A program made the translations under genes and the position numbers. DNA of 64,000 bases from Methylobacterium sp. Leaf104 (GTDB taxonomy: Bacteria > Pseudomonadota > Alphaproteobacteria > Rhizobiales > Beijerinckiaceae): NCBI RefSeq assembly GCF_001422885.1, contig NZ_LMMZ01000023.1:394617-458616 (forward strand). Reading direction: 5' to 3'. Below the pieces are notes generated by a model. That model ran no database searches. It worked only from the letters and a program-made list of their open reading frames with translations, and had not been told where the DNA came from. Below are positions 1-5,996 of the stretch, one piece after another; position 1 is the stretch's first letter, and every line of letters starts with the position of its first letter.

Positions 1-320
1 CGCTCGCCCCACATGAGCAACACGTCGACGACGAGGATCTCGCCGGCGCCGCGGCCCTTCTGGACGGAGGGGGTGTGCTTGGCGGTGATGTAGGCGGCAA
101 GGGCCTGATGGGCCCGCGCCTCCTCGGCCTCATTGAAGGCTAGGGCTTCGGCCTTCGCGGCGCCCTTGAGGCCGCGGACATCGCGCGCAAAGCATCCAAC
201 GGGCTTCCGGACCCCGCCGTCGTCTTTGAGGTGCCATTGGGCGAGGCGCTCGGTGCCCCCGTCCTTGCCCTGCTCGGCTGGCCTGAGCCAGAGCCTGGGC
301 CCACTGTTCCTGCGCGGCAC
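1..320 (-). CDS. Tyrosine-type site-specific integrase, N-terminal part
   Basis: About 106 residues of the N-terminus are visible; the catalytic domain lies left of the window. The reading begins at a GTG at 320 with GGAGG a few bases upstream and opens with MPRRNSGPRLWLRP, an opening seen in rhizobial and methylobacterial phage integrases. It continues through a core-binding-like stretch containing ALAAYITAKHTPS and ILVVDVLLMWGE, matching the SAM-like DNA-binding domain of tyrosine recombinases. The family excises and integrates phage DNA at attachment sites. The first 181 bases overlap the 3' end of the excisionase-like gene in another frame. The call rests on N-terminal similarity only, because the R-H-R-Y residues cannot be seen. 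Confidence 0.75.
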   Translation of the reverse strand, partial: MPRRNSGPRLWLRPAEQGKDGGTERLAQWHLKDDGGVRKPVGCFARDVRGLKGAAKAEALAFNEAEEARAHQALAAYITAKHTPSVQKGRGAGEILVVDVLLMWGE

Positions 321-610
321 GCTTCCCTCCATTCCCGGATGTGTCGGCGCGTGACGACGATCTTCCTCCCGTGCCTCTCCGGCCGCAGGTCGCCCCGGTC
401 GATAGCCTCGCGAAGCTGCCGTACCGTGAGGCTGGGCCACCAGAACGTGCCCGAGACGCCGTCATGCGTCTCGGGCACGAGGAGCTCCGGGAGCCACACC
501 GCGGTCTCCAGGTCGAGAGGTGTCTCGTCGAGAGCGGCGGCCGCAGTACGCGGCCGCCCCTCGAAAACATCCTCTGACACGATGAGGGAAAAGGTCGTCT
601 TCTGCGCCAT
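140..610 (-). CDS. Excisionase/AlpA-like helix-turn-helix protein
   Basis: 156 residues. The middle carries a MerR/excisionase-like winged-helix pattern, LTVRQLREAIDRGDLRP, followed by the wing GRKIVVTRRHIREW. This is typical of proteins that bind and bend attachment-site DNA or act as small regulators. The C-terminal 60 residues are rich in S, G, P and R and overlap the integrase start by 181 bases, so translation of the two may be coupled or the true end may be functionally dispensable. Position beside the integrase supports a recombination directionality factor. A plain transcriptional regulator is the alternative. No strong Shine-Dalgarno sequence precedes the ATG. Confidence 0.6.
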   Translation of the reverse strand: MAQKTTFSLIVSEDVFEGRPRTAAAALDETPLDLETAVWLPELLVPETHDGVSGTFWWPSLTVRQLREAIDRGDLRPERHGRKIVVTRRHIREWREACRAGTVGPGSGSGQPSRARTGAPSASPNGTSKTTAGSGSPLDALRAMSAASRAPRRPKP

Positions 611-664
611 GGCACACAGTCCAGGAGAGACCGGAACCGGTCAACGGTGATCGTCGCAGGTTCT

Positions 665-853
665 CTACGCAGGGTTAATCGCGTTCCCCCGGGCGGGGCT
701 CTCGCCGCCCATGAGGGGGATGGCCACCCTCACGACCCTGTTCGCCTGGAGTGGTGTCAGGCCATGGAGCGCGGCCCGGACGGCGGGCGGGTCCGTGTCC
801 GCCAATGCGGCCGCGAGCCTGGCCGCCCGGACCCGAGTCTCCGCGGCCGTCAC
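665..853 (-). CDS. Small hypothetical phage protein
   Basis: 62 residues starting at a GTG that overlaps the TGA of the preceding gene (GTGA), the same coupling used by other neighbours in this operon. The protein is a short helical sequence (VTAAETRVRAARLAAALAD at the start) with no family I recognise. It is the last gene before the excisionase-like gene. The start is chosen by the overlap; a longer reading upstream would run through the end of the previous gene. Confidence 0.5.
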   Translation of the reverse strand: MTAAETRVRAARLAAALADTDPPAVRAALHGLTPLQANRVVRVAIPLMGGESPARGNAINPA

Positions 854-2010
854 GCGTACACCCCGGGGTGTCCCGCCTCCGCGGCGACGTCGGCCCGCAC
901 GAAATGGAGGGCCTCCTCCGGCGGGATCCCACACTCGCACGCGAGGCGGTACGCCAGGGCGAGGTCCTCCAGCCCGAGGCGTCCGCCAATGCGGACAGGC
1001 TCCGGCGCCCGGGCCTGGATGACGACCCGGGACGGGGGCGGGGGCGCCGCGGGGAGCTCGACGGCCTCCCGACGGATAGCGACGACGTTGGTCTCAGGCT
1101 CTGGCACAGGGGCGGCCGGGGGCACGACCTCGACCGCCGGGGCCTCAGGCGACCGGGCCGGGGTGGCCATGAAACCGCGGTGCCCCGTCAGGCCCACGCG
1201 GCGGAGGGCCTGGTAGGCCCCGCTCTCGGAGATCCCCCAGCGCGACGCTAGCTCGGGGATGCTCGTCGTCTCCGCGTGATCGAGGCGGATCTGGTCGGCA
1301 TCCGGGGCGCGGCCGCGCACGCGGGGGGCCGGGGCGGTGGCGGTCTTGGCGGGGGCGACGGTCATGGGGGCTGGCTCCTGGATTGACGGGGTGACCGGTG
1401 CCTCGGCGAGGCCCGGGAAGACGGCGGCAATGGCGGCTGGGTCATGCCCGACGAGTGCGGCCGCGAGCTCGCCGTCGGCCTTGGGCAGGCGGTAGCGCCC
1501 GGTGCTGGGCTGATCTGGCACCATCGCGAGGGCGACCCGCAGGACGCCAGCGACGGCGCGCTCGTGGGCATGCCGGGCCTCGATGCGGGCGGCTGCGTCG
1601 GCATCGCCCCGGTTCGCGGCGTGGCCATCCTGCGCATTGCGGCCGCGATCTCGTGGGGAAATCCGCGGCATGTCGAGGATGCCTCGCTCGTGCTCGACGC
1701 ACATGAGCGTGTTCAATCCCATGCCGGCCGCCCGCTCTCCCGCCTTGCGGGATCCCAGAACGAACCCCGCCTCGATGGCGACGGCCTCCTGCTCGGGGCT
1801 CGCCGTCCGCACCCGGCTCGATGCAGAGACCGTCCCGGAGAGGATCGCGCGGCCGGCGCGGGCCAGGCCCCCCAGGGTCCTAGGTTCGATCCAGTGCCAG
1901 CGCTCCTCGGCCGCCTCCGCCCCGCAGGCGGCGAAGATCCTGGCGACCTTCTCGGGCGAGGGCGTCTCGTAGACGAGCTTGTTGATGCTCGCGCAGCCCT
2001 CGCCCATCAC
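850..2010 (-). CDS. Hypothetical phage DNA-binding-type protein, 386 aa
   Basis: 386 residues. A helix-turn-helix-like segment lies around residues 240-275 (SIPELASRWGISESGAYQALRRVG), with proline/alanine-rich linkers before and after it. The N-terminal half is helical and mixed in charge. No enzymatic motif is visible. The ATG overlaps the stop of the upstream Cro-like gene (ATGA), so it belongs to the leftward regulatory operon 665-2635. A role in phage gene control or replication is inferred from the HTH and the position only. Confidence 0.6.
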   Translation of the reverse strand: MMGEGCASINKLVYETPSPEKVARIFAACGAEAAEERWHWIEPRTLGGLARAGRAILSGTVSASSRVRTASPEQEAVAIEAGFVLGSRKAGERAAGMGLNTLMCVEHERGILDMPRISPRDRGRNAQDGHAANRGDADAAARIEARHAHERAVAGVLRVALAMVPDQPSTGRYRLPKADGELAAALVGHDPAAIAAVFPGLAEAPVTPSIQEPAPMTVAPAKTATAPAPRVRGRAPDADQIRLDHAETTSIPELASRWGISESGAYQALRRVGLTGHRGFMATPARSPEAPAVEVVPPAAPVPEPETNVVAIRREAVELPAAPPPPSRVVIQARAPEPVRIGGRLGLEDLALAYRLACECGIPPEEALHFVRADVAAEAGHPGVYA

Positions 2011-2216
2011 GACCTCCCGAGCGAAACGAATCGCTCAACCTTCGCGAGATCCAGCGCGGCGAGGATGGAGGCCCCGGGGGCCCGGCGCCCGGCGACGACG
2101 TCGGAGACGTATGCCGGGCTGACACCTGCCGAGGTAGCGAACGCCCGCTGGCTACCCGCGTCCCTGATCGCCCGGGACAGGCGCAGGCGGACGTCGTCTT
2201 GCGTGAGATCGGTCAT
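2007..2216 (-). CDS. Cro/C1-type (XRE) helix-turn-helix regulator
   Basis: 69 residues, almost entirely an XRE domain: SQRAFATSAGVSPAYVSDVVAGRRAPG gives the classical helix-turn-helix with the conserved alanine, glycine, valine and serine positions. Its length matches small phage Cro-like repressors. It overlaps the gene before and after it by 4 bases (ATGA), so the three are translated as a coupled unit. It is the best candidate for a protein binding the palindrome or repeats at 2735-2856, which is inference. Confidence 0.75.
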   Translation of the reverse strand: MTDLTQDDVRLRLSRAIRDAGSQRAFATSAGVSPAYVSDVVAGRRAPGASILAALDLAKVERFVSLGRS

Positions 2217-2635
2217 GCCGCCCTCCTCGTAGCGGCGACCCGCTCACGGGCGGCGGCGACGTCCGCCGGGCGCCTGGAGGCCCGCGGCCATTCAGTGTGC
2301 CCGCGCTCCCGCAAGAGTTTGAGCACGAGCCTGTCCGTCACGCCGGCCGCCCGGGCGGCGTACGCGACACCACCGAGGCTGAAGACCGCGTCGACCACGC
2401 CCTGCTCCTCGGCGGGCGAGAGGCGGCGGCTTGCGTTGCGCGCGCGGCCCTCGACGAGTGCGCGGCCTGCTTCGACGAGCGCGCGGACATGGCTCTCAGT
2501 GAGCCACCCGTACCTCTCGTAGAGGCACTCCCACACGCCGTGGAGCTGTTCGAGGCGGTGGTACGCCTCCAGCGGCGGGATCTGCCGGTGGAGGGATTGG
2601 TCGAGTTCGAGCTCCCTGTGAGACGCCATGCGCAC
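2213..2635 (-). CDS. Hypothetical phage regulatory-operon protein with HTH-like C-terminus
   Basis: 140 residues. GTG start at 2635 is favoured because GGAGGG lies about seven bases upstream; an ATG two codons later is the alternative. The C-terminal half reads VVDAVFSLGGVAYAARAAGV then TDRLVLKLLRERG, resembling a helix-turn-helix or FIS-like fold. The N-terminal half is a helical segment with HRLEQLHGVWECLYERYGWL. First gene of the leftward operon; promoter expected in 2636-2730. Confidence 0.55.
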   Translation of the reverse strand: MRMASHRELELDQSLHRQIPPLEAYHRLEQLHGVWECLYERYGWLTESHVRALVEAGRALVEGRARNASRRLSPAEEQGVVDAVFSLGGVAYAARAAGVTDRLVLKLLRERGHTEWPRASRRPADVAAARERVAATRRAA

Positions 2636-2684
2636 CGTATTACCCTCCGCTTATCCGCGTACTGGAGAGATTGTGAGAAGCGAA

Positions 2685-2696
2685 TCACCAGAATGC
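2685..2696 (-). promoter_or_regulatory. Shared 12-mer upstream of a leftward gene (copy 1)
   Basis: On the minus strand the sequence CATTCTGGTGAT, followed by TCGC, lies 50 bases upstream of the GTG at 2635. An identical 12-mer lies 27 bases upstream of the leftward gene starting at 4167. Two copies in front of two leftward genes suggest a shared promoter or operator element. Only sequence identity supports this. Confidence 0.3.
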
Positions 2697-2734
2697 CAGA
2701 GCCAACGCGGGGTCGAGCTCAAATAAATCGCCCA

Positions 2735-2762
2735 ATGGTAGCTAACTCCAGTTAGCTACCAT
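2735..2762. promoter_or_regulatory. Perfect 13-bp inverted repeat, operator-like
   Basis: ATGGTAGCTAACT, two bases CC, then AGTTAGCTACCAT: a perfect palindrome apart from the 2-base centre. It lies between the leftward regulatory operon and the rightward gene at 2924, the usual place for a phage repressor operator. There is no T-tract and the spacer is too short for a good RNA loop, so a protein-binding site is more likely than a terminator. A related half-site GTAGCTAAC recurs at 37713. Confidence 0.6.
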
Positions 2763-2795
2763 ACGGAACCGCCCGGCACCCTTATTTGCACCCGC

Positions 2796-2856
2796 ATTTC
2801 AACAACACGGTGTTGTCCAAAGCGTTGTTGAAATCGTACCTCCGCGTTGTCGAAAC
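2796..2856. promoter_or_regulatory. Cluster of GTTGTNNAAA repeats, operator-like
   Basis: Three direct copies, GTGTTGTCCAAAG (2810), GCGTTGTTGAAAT (2822) and GCGTTGTCGAAAC (2844), are preceded by an inverted copy ATTTCAACAACAC (2796). Starts are 12 and 22 bases apart, so the copies lie on nearly the same DNA face. The first direct copy and the inverted copy form ACAACACGGTGTTGT at their junction. The cluster is 70 bases upstream of the rightward gene at 2924. This arrangement fits a cooperative regulator site; the protein is not identified. Confidence 0.5.
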
Positions 2857-2923
2857 AAAGTCCTGGCGGTTTCCAAGGTCCGCGCTACCCTTCGCTTGTA
2901 CGCGGATTTGTGGAGACGATTCG

Positions 2924-3760
2924 ATGAACACCTGCGAGATGAACACCGCCGGCCCGCCCGAGGCCTTCGACCTTACTTGGGCTATCCGCAAGGAGATCCC
3001 CGACGGCCGCGTCCTCTACGTCGCGGAGGCGTCGACGCCCGAGTTCGAACAGGCCTGGAAGGTGATCGGGATGGAGATCAGGCATTTGGGCTTCAGCCTC
3101 ACCGAAGGGCGGCCCGGGGATGGTTGGACGGGGTCGAGGCCCACGTTCTGGCTGGCGAAGGCAGGCTGGAGCGTCCCGGCCTGGGCGCGCTACCAGGCGC
3201 TCCTGCCGGCCGCCATCAAAAGGGTCGCGGAGTACGAAGAGATGCAGGAGCGCATCAAGGCTAGCTGGGCCGCAGACCGGGCCGCAAAGGCGGCCTTCGT
3301 CCCGAACGCACGCGCCGCGGCCCGAGCGAGTCTCGATGCCCGCCCGTGGGCATGGACCAAGGCGGAGAACGCCGCCGAGGCCGAGGCCCTCCTCGCGCGT
3401 GAGGACCTCGACACCGCCGGTGCGAGGAGGTTGAACAAGTTGACCCGTGCGGCGGACGGGAACGTGGAGCGCGCCCGGGCCACCGCCGCGACCGCCTCCA
3501 CGGCCGAACTCTCCCGGGCAGGGGATGCCCGGGTCCGGGAGGCTGCCCGGGAAGCGGTCGCGCTGCTCACAGGCAAGGACCTCGACCGCGCCACGACTAC
3601 GAACCATGAGGGGTGGGGTAGGTCGACCTCGATCCTTGGGCACGTCCTCGCGGACATGGGCGAGCTCGACGAGGCGCAGGCGTCCCACGCCCTGAGGATC
3701 CTCAAGACACACAGGCGCCAGTTGCCGGCCGAGTTGGCGGTGCGGGTGTTCGGGTCCTAG
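2924..3760 (+). CDS. Hypothetical phage protein, 278 aa, helical
   Basis: 278 residues from the ATG at 2924 (GGAGA nine bases upstream); a longer in-frame reading to 2786 would run through the operator repeats and is rejected. Residues 1-100 form a compact mixed domain with several tryptophans (GDGWTGSRPTFWLAKAGWSV). The rest is an alanine-rich helical region of charged repeats. It is the first rightward gene after the operator region and the only rightward gene in this part, so it may be the early gene controlled by the repressor. It converges with the next gene; the stop codons overlap at CTAG. No family recognised. Confidence 0.6.
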   Translation: MNTCEMNTAGPPEAFDLTWAIRKEIPDGRVLYVAEASTPEFEQAWKVIGMEIRHLGFSLTEGRPGDGWTGSRPTFWLAKAGWSVPAWARYQALLPAAIKRVAEYEEMQERIKASWAADRAAKAAFVPNARAAARASLDARPWAWTKAENAAEAEALLAREDLDTAGARRLNKLTRAADGNVERARATAATASTAELSRAGDARVREAAREAVALLTGKDLDRATTTNHEGWGRSTSILGHVLADMGELDEAQASHALRILKTHRRQLPAELAVRVFGS

Positions 3761-4167
3761 CCGGACTTGGGCTGCACGGTCAGGGTGGCCTCGTAGCCAC
3801 AAGCGTCAAGGGCGGCGAGGAGGCGGGCGAGACCCCACCCCTCGAACGCCTCGGCACGAATTTCTGACCTCACCTTGGGGGACCGGACGCCTTGGCCGAG
3901 GGCGGCCGGATATGCGGACGGGAGGCGTTTGCAGACTCGCTCCCGGGCGCCGGGCTTCTCGACCTGGCCTGCCACGAGGGCGAGGAGCCGGTCCTCCATG
4001 GAGGCCGCGGCCCGGGCCCCGGCGGCCGCATCGTACCGGGCGATGATCTGATCGCCCCGGGTACGGGTCTCGCGTTTCGTGGTCACCAAGAGCCCCGCCA
4101 GCGTCCGGCACAGGGCGGCGTGTTCGGGGTAGCGCGCCTCAGTGGCGTATGACGTGGCGGTGGGCAC
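3757..4167 (-). CDS. Hypothetical phage protein, 136 aa
   Basis: 136 residues from a GTG at 4167 with GGAG eight bases upstream. The sequence is helical with a basic central part (TTKRETRTRGDQIIARYDAA) and no recognisable motif. Its promoter region contains the 12-mer ATCACCAGAATG (plus strand 4194-4205) that also precedes the leftward gene at 2635. It converges on the gene 2924-3760. Confidence 0.5.
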   Translation of the reverse strand: MPTATSYATEARYPEHAALCRTLAGLLVTTKRETRTRGDQIIARYDAAAGARAAASMEDRLLALVAGQVEKPGARERVCKRLPSAYPAALGQGVRSPKVRSEIRAEAFEGWGLARLLAALDACGYEATLTVQPKSG

Positions 4168-4193
4168 GGGAGGGCTCCGGAGGCGAATCGCCT

Positions 4194-4205
4194 ATCACCA
4201 GAATG
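4194..4205 (-). promoter_or_regulatory. Shared 12-mer upstream of a leftward gene (copy 2)
   Basis: Same 12-mer as at 2685-2696, here followed on the minus strand by AGGCGATTCGCC. It lies 27 bases upstream of the GTG at 4167. A related string, CGAATCGCTATCA, occurs on the plus strand near 36690 before the antirepressor gene. Confidence 0.3.
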
Positions 4206-4253
4206 TACGGTCGTAAGCCGCTGCCACAATGGGGGAATTCCCTCAAACTGGCC

Positions 4254-4583
4254 TCAGGCGGCCATCGCAAGCGCGCGGGCCGGGCGGGAAGCGGCCGTCC
4301 TCGTCATGCGGGACTGGACCGGGGCGCCGGAGACGGTGATCGAGACCGGGATACCGAGGGCCTGGGCGACGTCGATGAAGGTGGCGGGCGACCATCGGAT
4401 CGCCGTGGGGCCTTCCAAGAGCTTCCACTTCTTGTGCCGGTCGAACCGCAATCCCGTGAGGGCGGCGACCTCGTCGTTCGTCAAGCCGCGCTCATGGATG
4501 ACCCGGATCACCTCGCCGTGGAGGTGATCTCGGACCGCGTTCAGGAGGGCGCCGGCGCCGGACAAATCGCTCATGGGGGCCAT
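4254..4583 (-). CDS. XRE-like helix-turn-helix protein
   Basis: 109 residues. The start at 4583 (MAPMSDLSG) avoids reading the upstream 11-bp repeat array as protein; ATG at 4574 is an alternative. RGLTNDEVAALTGLRFDRHKKWKLLEG gives a helix-turn-helix, followed by a WSPATFIDVAQALGIPVSI helix common in XRE proteins. It sits directly downstream of array 4644-4752, which makes it a candidate to bind that array (inference). It is the last gene on the tail-fibre side. Confidence 0.6.
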   Translation of the reverse strand: MAPMSDLSGAGALLNAVRDHLHGEVIRVIHERGLTNDEVAALTGLRFDRHKKWKLLEGPTAIRWSPATFIDVAQALGIPVSITVSGAPVQSRMTRTAASRPARALAMAA

Positions 4584-4643
4584 TGTGCCCCCAAGGTCGG
4601 CATACTCAATCCTGCGCGCGAGGGTCGTTCCCCCGTCCTGGGG

Positions 4644-4752
4644 AACCACGGGCCGCGAATGGTCCAACAATGGTCCGCGGATGGTCCGCCGCCGTCCCAT
4701 TTGCGGGCCATTTGTGGACCGCGGATGGTCCGCAAATGGGCCATTCGCGGCC
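4644..4752. repeat. Array of ten 11-bp units, consensus GCGNATGGNCC
   Basis: From 4644 the sequence divides into 11-base units that nearly all end in GGNCC: AACCACGGGCC, GCGAATGGTCC, AACAATGGTCC, GCGGATGGTCC, GCCGCCGTCCC, ATTTGCGGGCC, ATTTGTGGACC, GCGGATGGTCC, GCAAATGGGCC, then ATTCGCGGCC. The 11-bp phase is kept for nine units. It lies between the tail-fibre gene and the HTH gene, in non-coding DNA. A second array of the same design lies at 44297-44406 and two units lie at 29289. The period is close to one helical turn, suggesting stacked protein sites. Confidence 0.75.
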
Positions 4753-4761
4753 TGGGCTCGA

Positions 4762-5658
4762 TCAGCCCCCAACACCCACGATGATGAGGCTCGCACAATT
4801 CGCGGCCGGCCCCTTGGCAACGACCTCGACGAGGGACCCGGCCGCCACGAATGCACCGGTCGTAGCCCATACCCCGGCCGTTGCCCCGGCCGCGAACGAG
4901 ATGGTCCCGATTTCGGAGCCGTTCACCCGGAGCGAGAACGTGACGGCCGCCGTCGGGGCGGGGCTCATGCGGGCGATGGAACCCGGCGCGCCCGACGGAA
5001 TGAAGAGGAACCGGAGGGGCACGTGGCCCAGCACGACGTCACCCGTCGCGACCGGGCCCCGCCACCGCTCGCGGAAATCGTTGACGCCCTGGATCGTCAG
5101 GATCTGCCACCGGTACGTCGTGCCCGGAACGTTGCCGGGGCCGGCGGGGACGGCGTCGATGGCCTGGTACGCGAGGGTCGCCGCCTCGTTGACGGTGACG
5201 ATGTCCCCGATCAGGTAGGACATGTCGGCCGAGTAGACCCCGGCGTAGCGTTGGTTCGCGTCCTTGCCGCCCCTGGCGATGTACGCGAGCCTGCCGGCCG
5301 CGAGATCGCCCTCGAACGTGGTCGCCTGGTGGGCGACGCGGGCGACGTAGCTCGACCGCGTGAGCGGGTAGTAGAACCAATCGCCACTCGCGTAGACCGT
5401 CCCGACAAGCCAGCCCTCGGGGCGCTCGTTGAGGGGGGCGGCCGCGAGGGGGATATCCGACAGGGCCCGGCCGGTCGTGGAGACGAGGTGGAACGACCTG
5501 CGGTCCGCGGCGACGACGGCGTCCGCCACGCCCTCGGCCTGGAGGCCCTGGGCGTAGAGCGCGTCGATGCGGCCGCGCAGGTAGCGCAGGGTCGCCGCGA
5601 TGACGCCCCCCTTGAGGGGCGGGTCGCCCGGCTTCCAGTCGGTGAAGACGTCCGTCAT
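4762..5658 (-). CDS. Putative tail fibre / receptor-binding protein
   Basis: 298 residues from ATG 5658, preceded by AGGTG; longer upstream readings run through the neighbouring gene. The N-terminus (WKPGDPPLKGGVIAATLRYL) leads to a segment with carbohydrate-binding-like repeats (YAGVYSADMSYLIGDIVTV resembles the chitin-binding type 3 style of phage tip proteins). A C-terminal beta-rich domain ends ANCASLIIVGVGG. It is the last tail gene, which in siphophages is where adhesion proteins lie. No enzymatic residues seen. Confidence 0.5.
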   Translation of the reverse strand: MTDVFTDWKPGDPPLKGGVIAATLRYLRGRIDALYAQGLQAEGVADAVVAADRRSFHLVSTTGRALSDIPLAAAPLNERPEGWLVGTVYASGDWFYYPLTRSSYVARVAHQATTFEGDLAAGRLAYIARGGKDANQRYAGVYSADMSYLIGDIVTVNEAATLAYQAIDAVPAGPGNVPGTTYRWQILTIQGVNDFRERWRGPVATGDVVLGHVPLRFLFIPSGAPGSIARMSPAPTAAVTFSLRVNGSEIGTISFAAGATAGVWATTGAFVAAGSLVEVVAKGPAANCASLIIVGVGG

Positions 5659-5996
5659 GTGTGCACCTGGCCTTTGACTGGGTAGCGGTAGGTCGTCGTC
5701 CATGGATCCGGGGCTTTGAGCCCTCTGACCTGCCGGAACGAAACGAACTCGACGCTCCCGCCTGGTTGCCCGGGGTCCGGCGCCGGCGAGGCGATGGCGG
5801 CCGCGGGGGGCGGGATCTGGTAGGACGTCTCGACGACGGTGACCTGATCGCCTCCGGCGAACGTGGACCCGTCCCACCGCTCGGCGCTCTCCTCGGTGGT
5901 CACCGACCCGCCGGTCACGCGAGGCAGGGTGGCGAGAGGCGCGTTCACGTCCTCGGCGACGTCCTTGATGAGGCTGACGAGTGGATCGGTCGGCAT
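5655..5996 (-). CDS. Hypothetical tail tip-region protein, 113 aa
   Basis: 113 residues, ATG at 5996 overlapping the stop of the preceding gene (ATGA), and its own stop overlapping the next start. The sequence is beta-rich with a proline/alanine linker in the middle (IPPPAAAIASPAPDPG). No family recognised. Tight coupling to both neighbours places it in the tail tip or fibre module. Confidence 0.5.
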   Translation of the reverse strand: MPTDPLVSLIKDVAEDVNAPLATLPRVTGGSVTTEESAERWDGSTFAGGDQVTVVETSYQIPPPAAAIASPAPDPGQPGGSVEFVSFRQVRGLKAPDPWTTTYRYPVKGQVHT

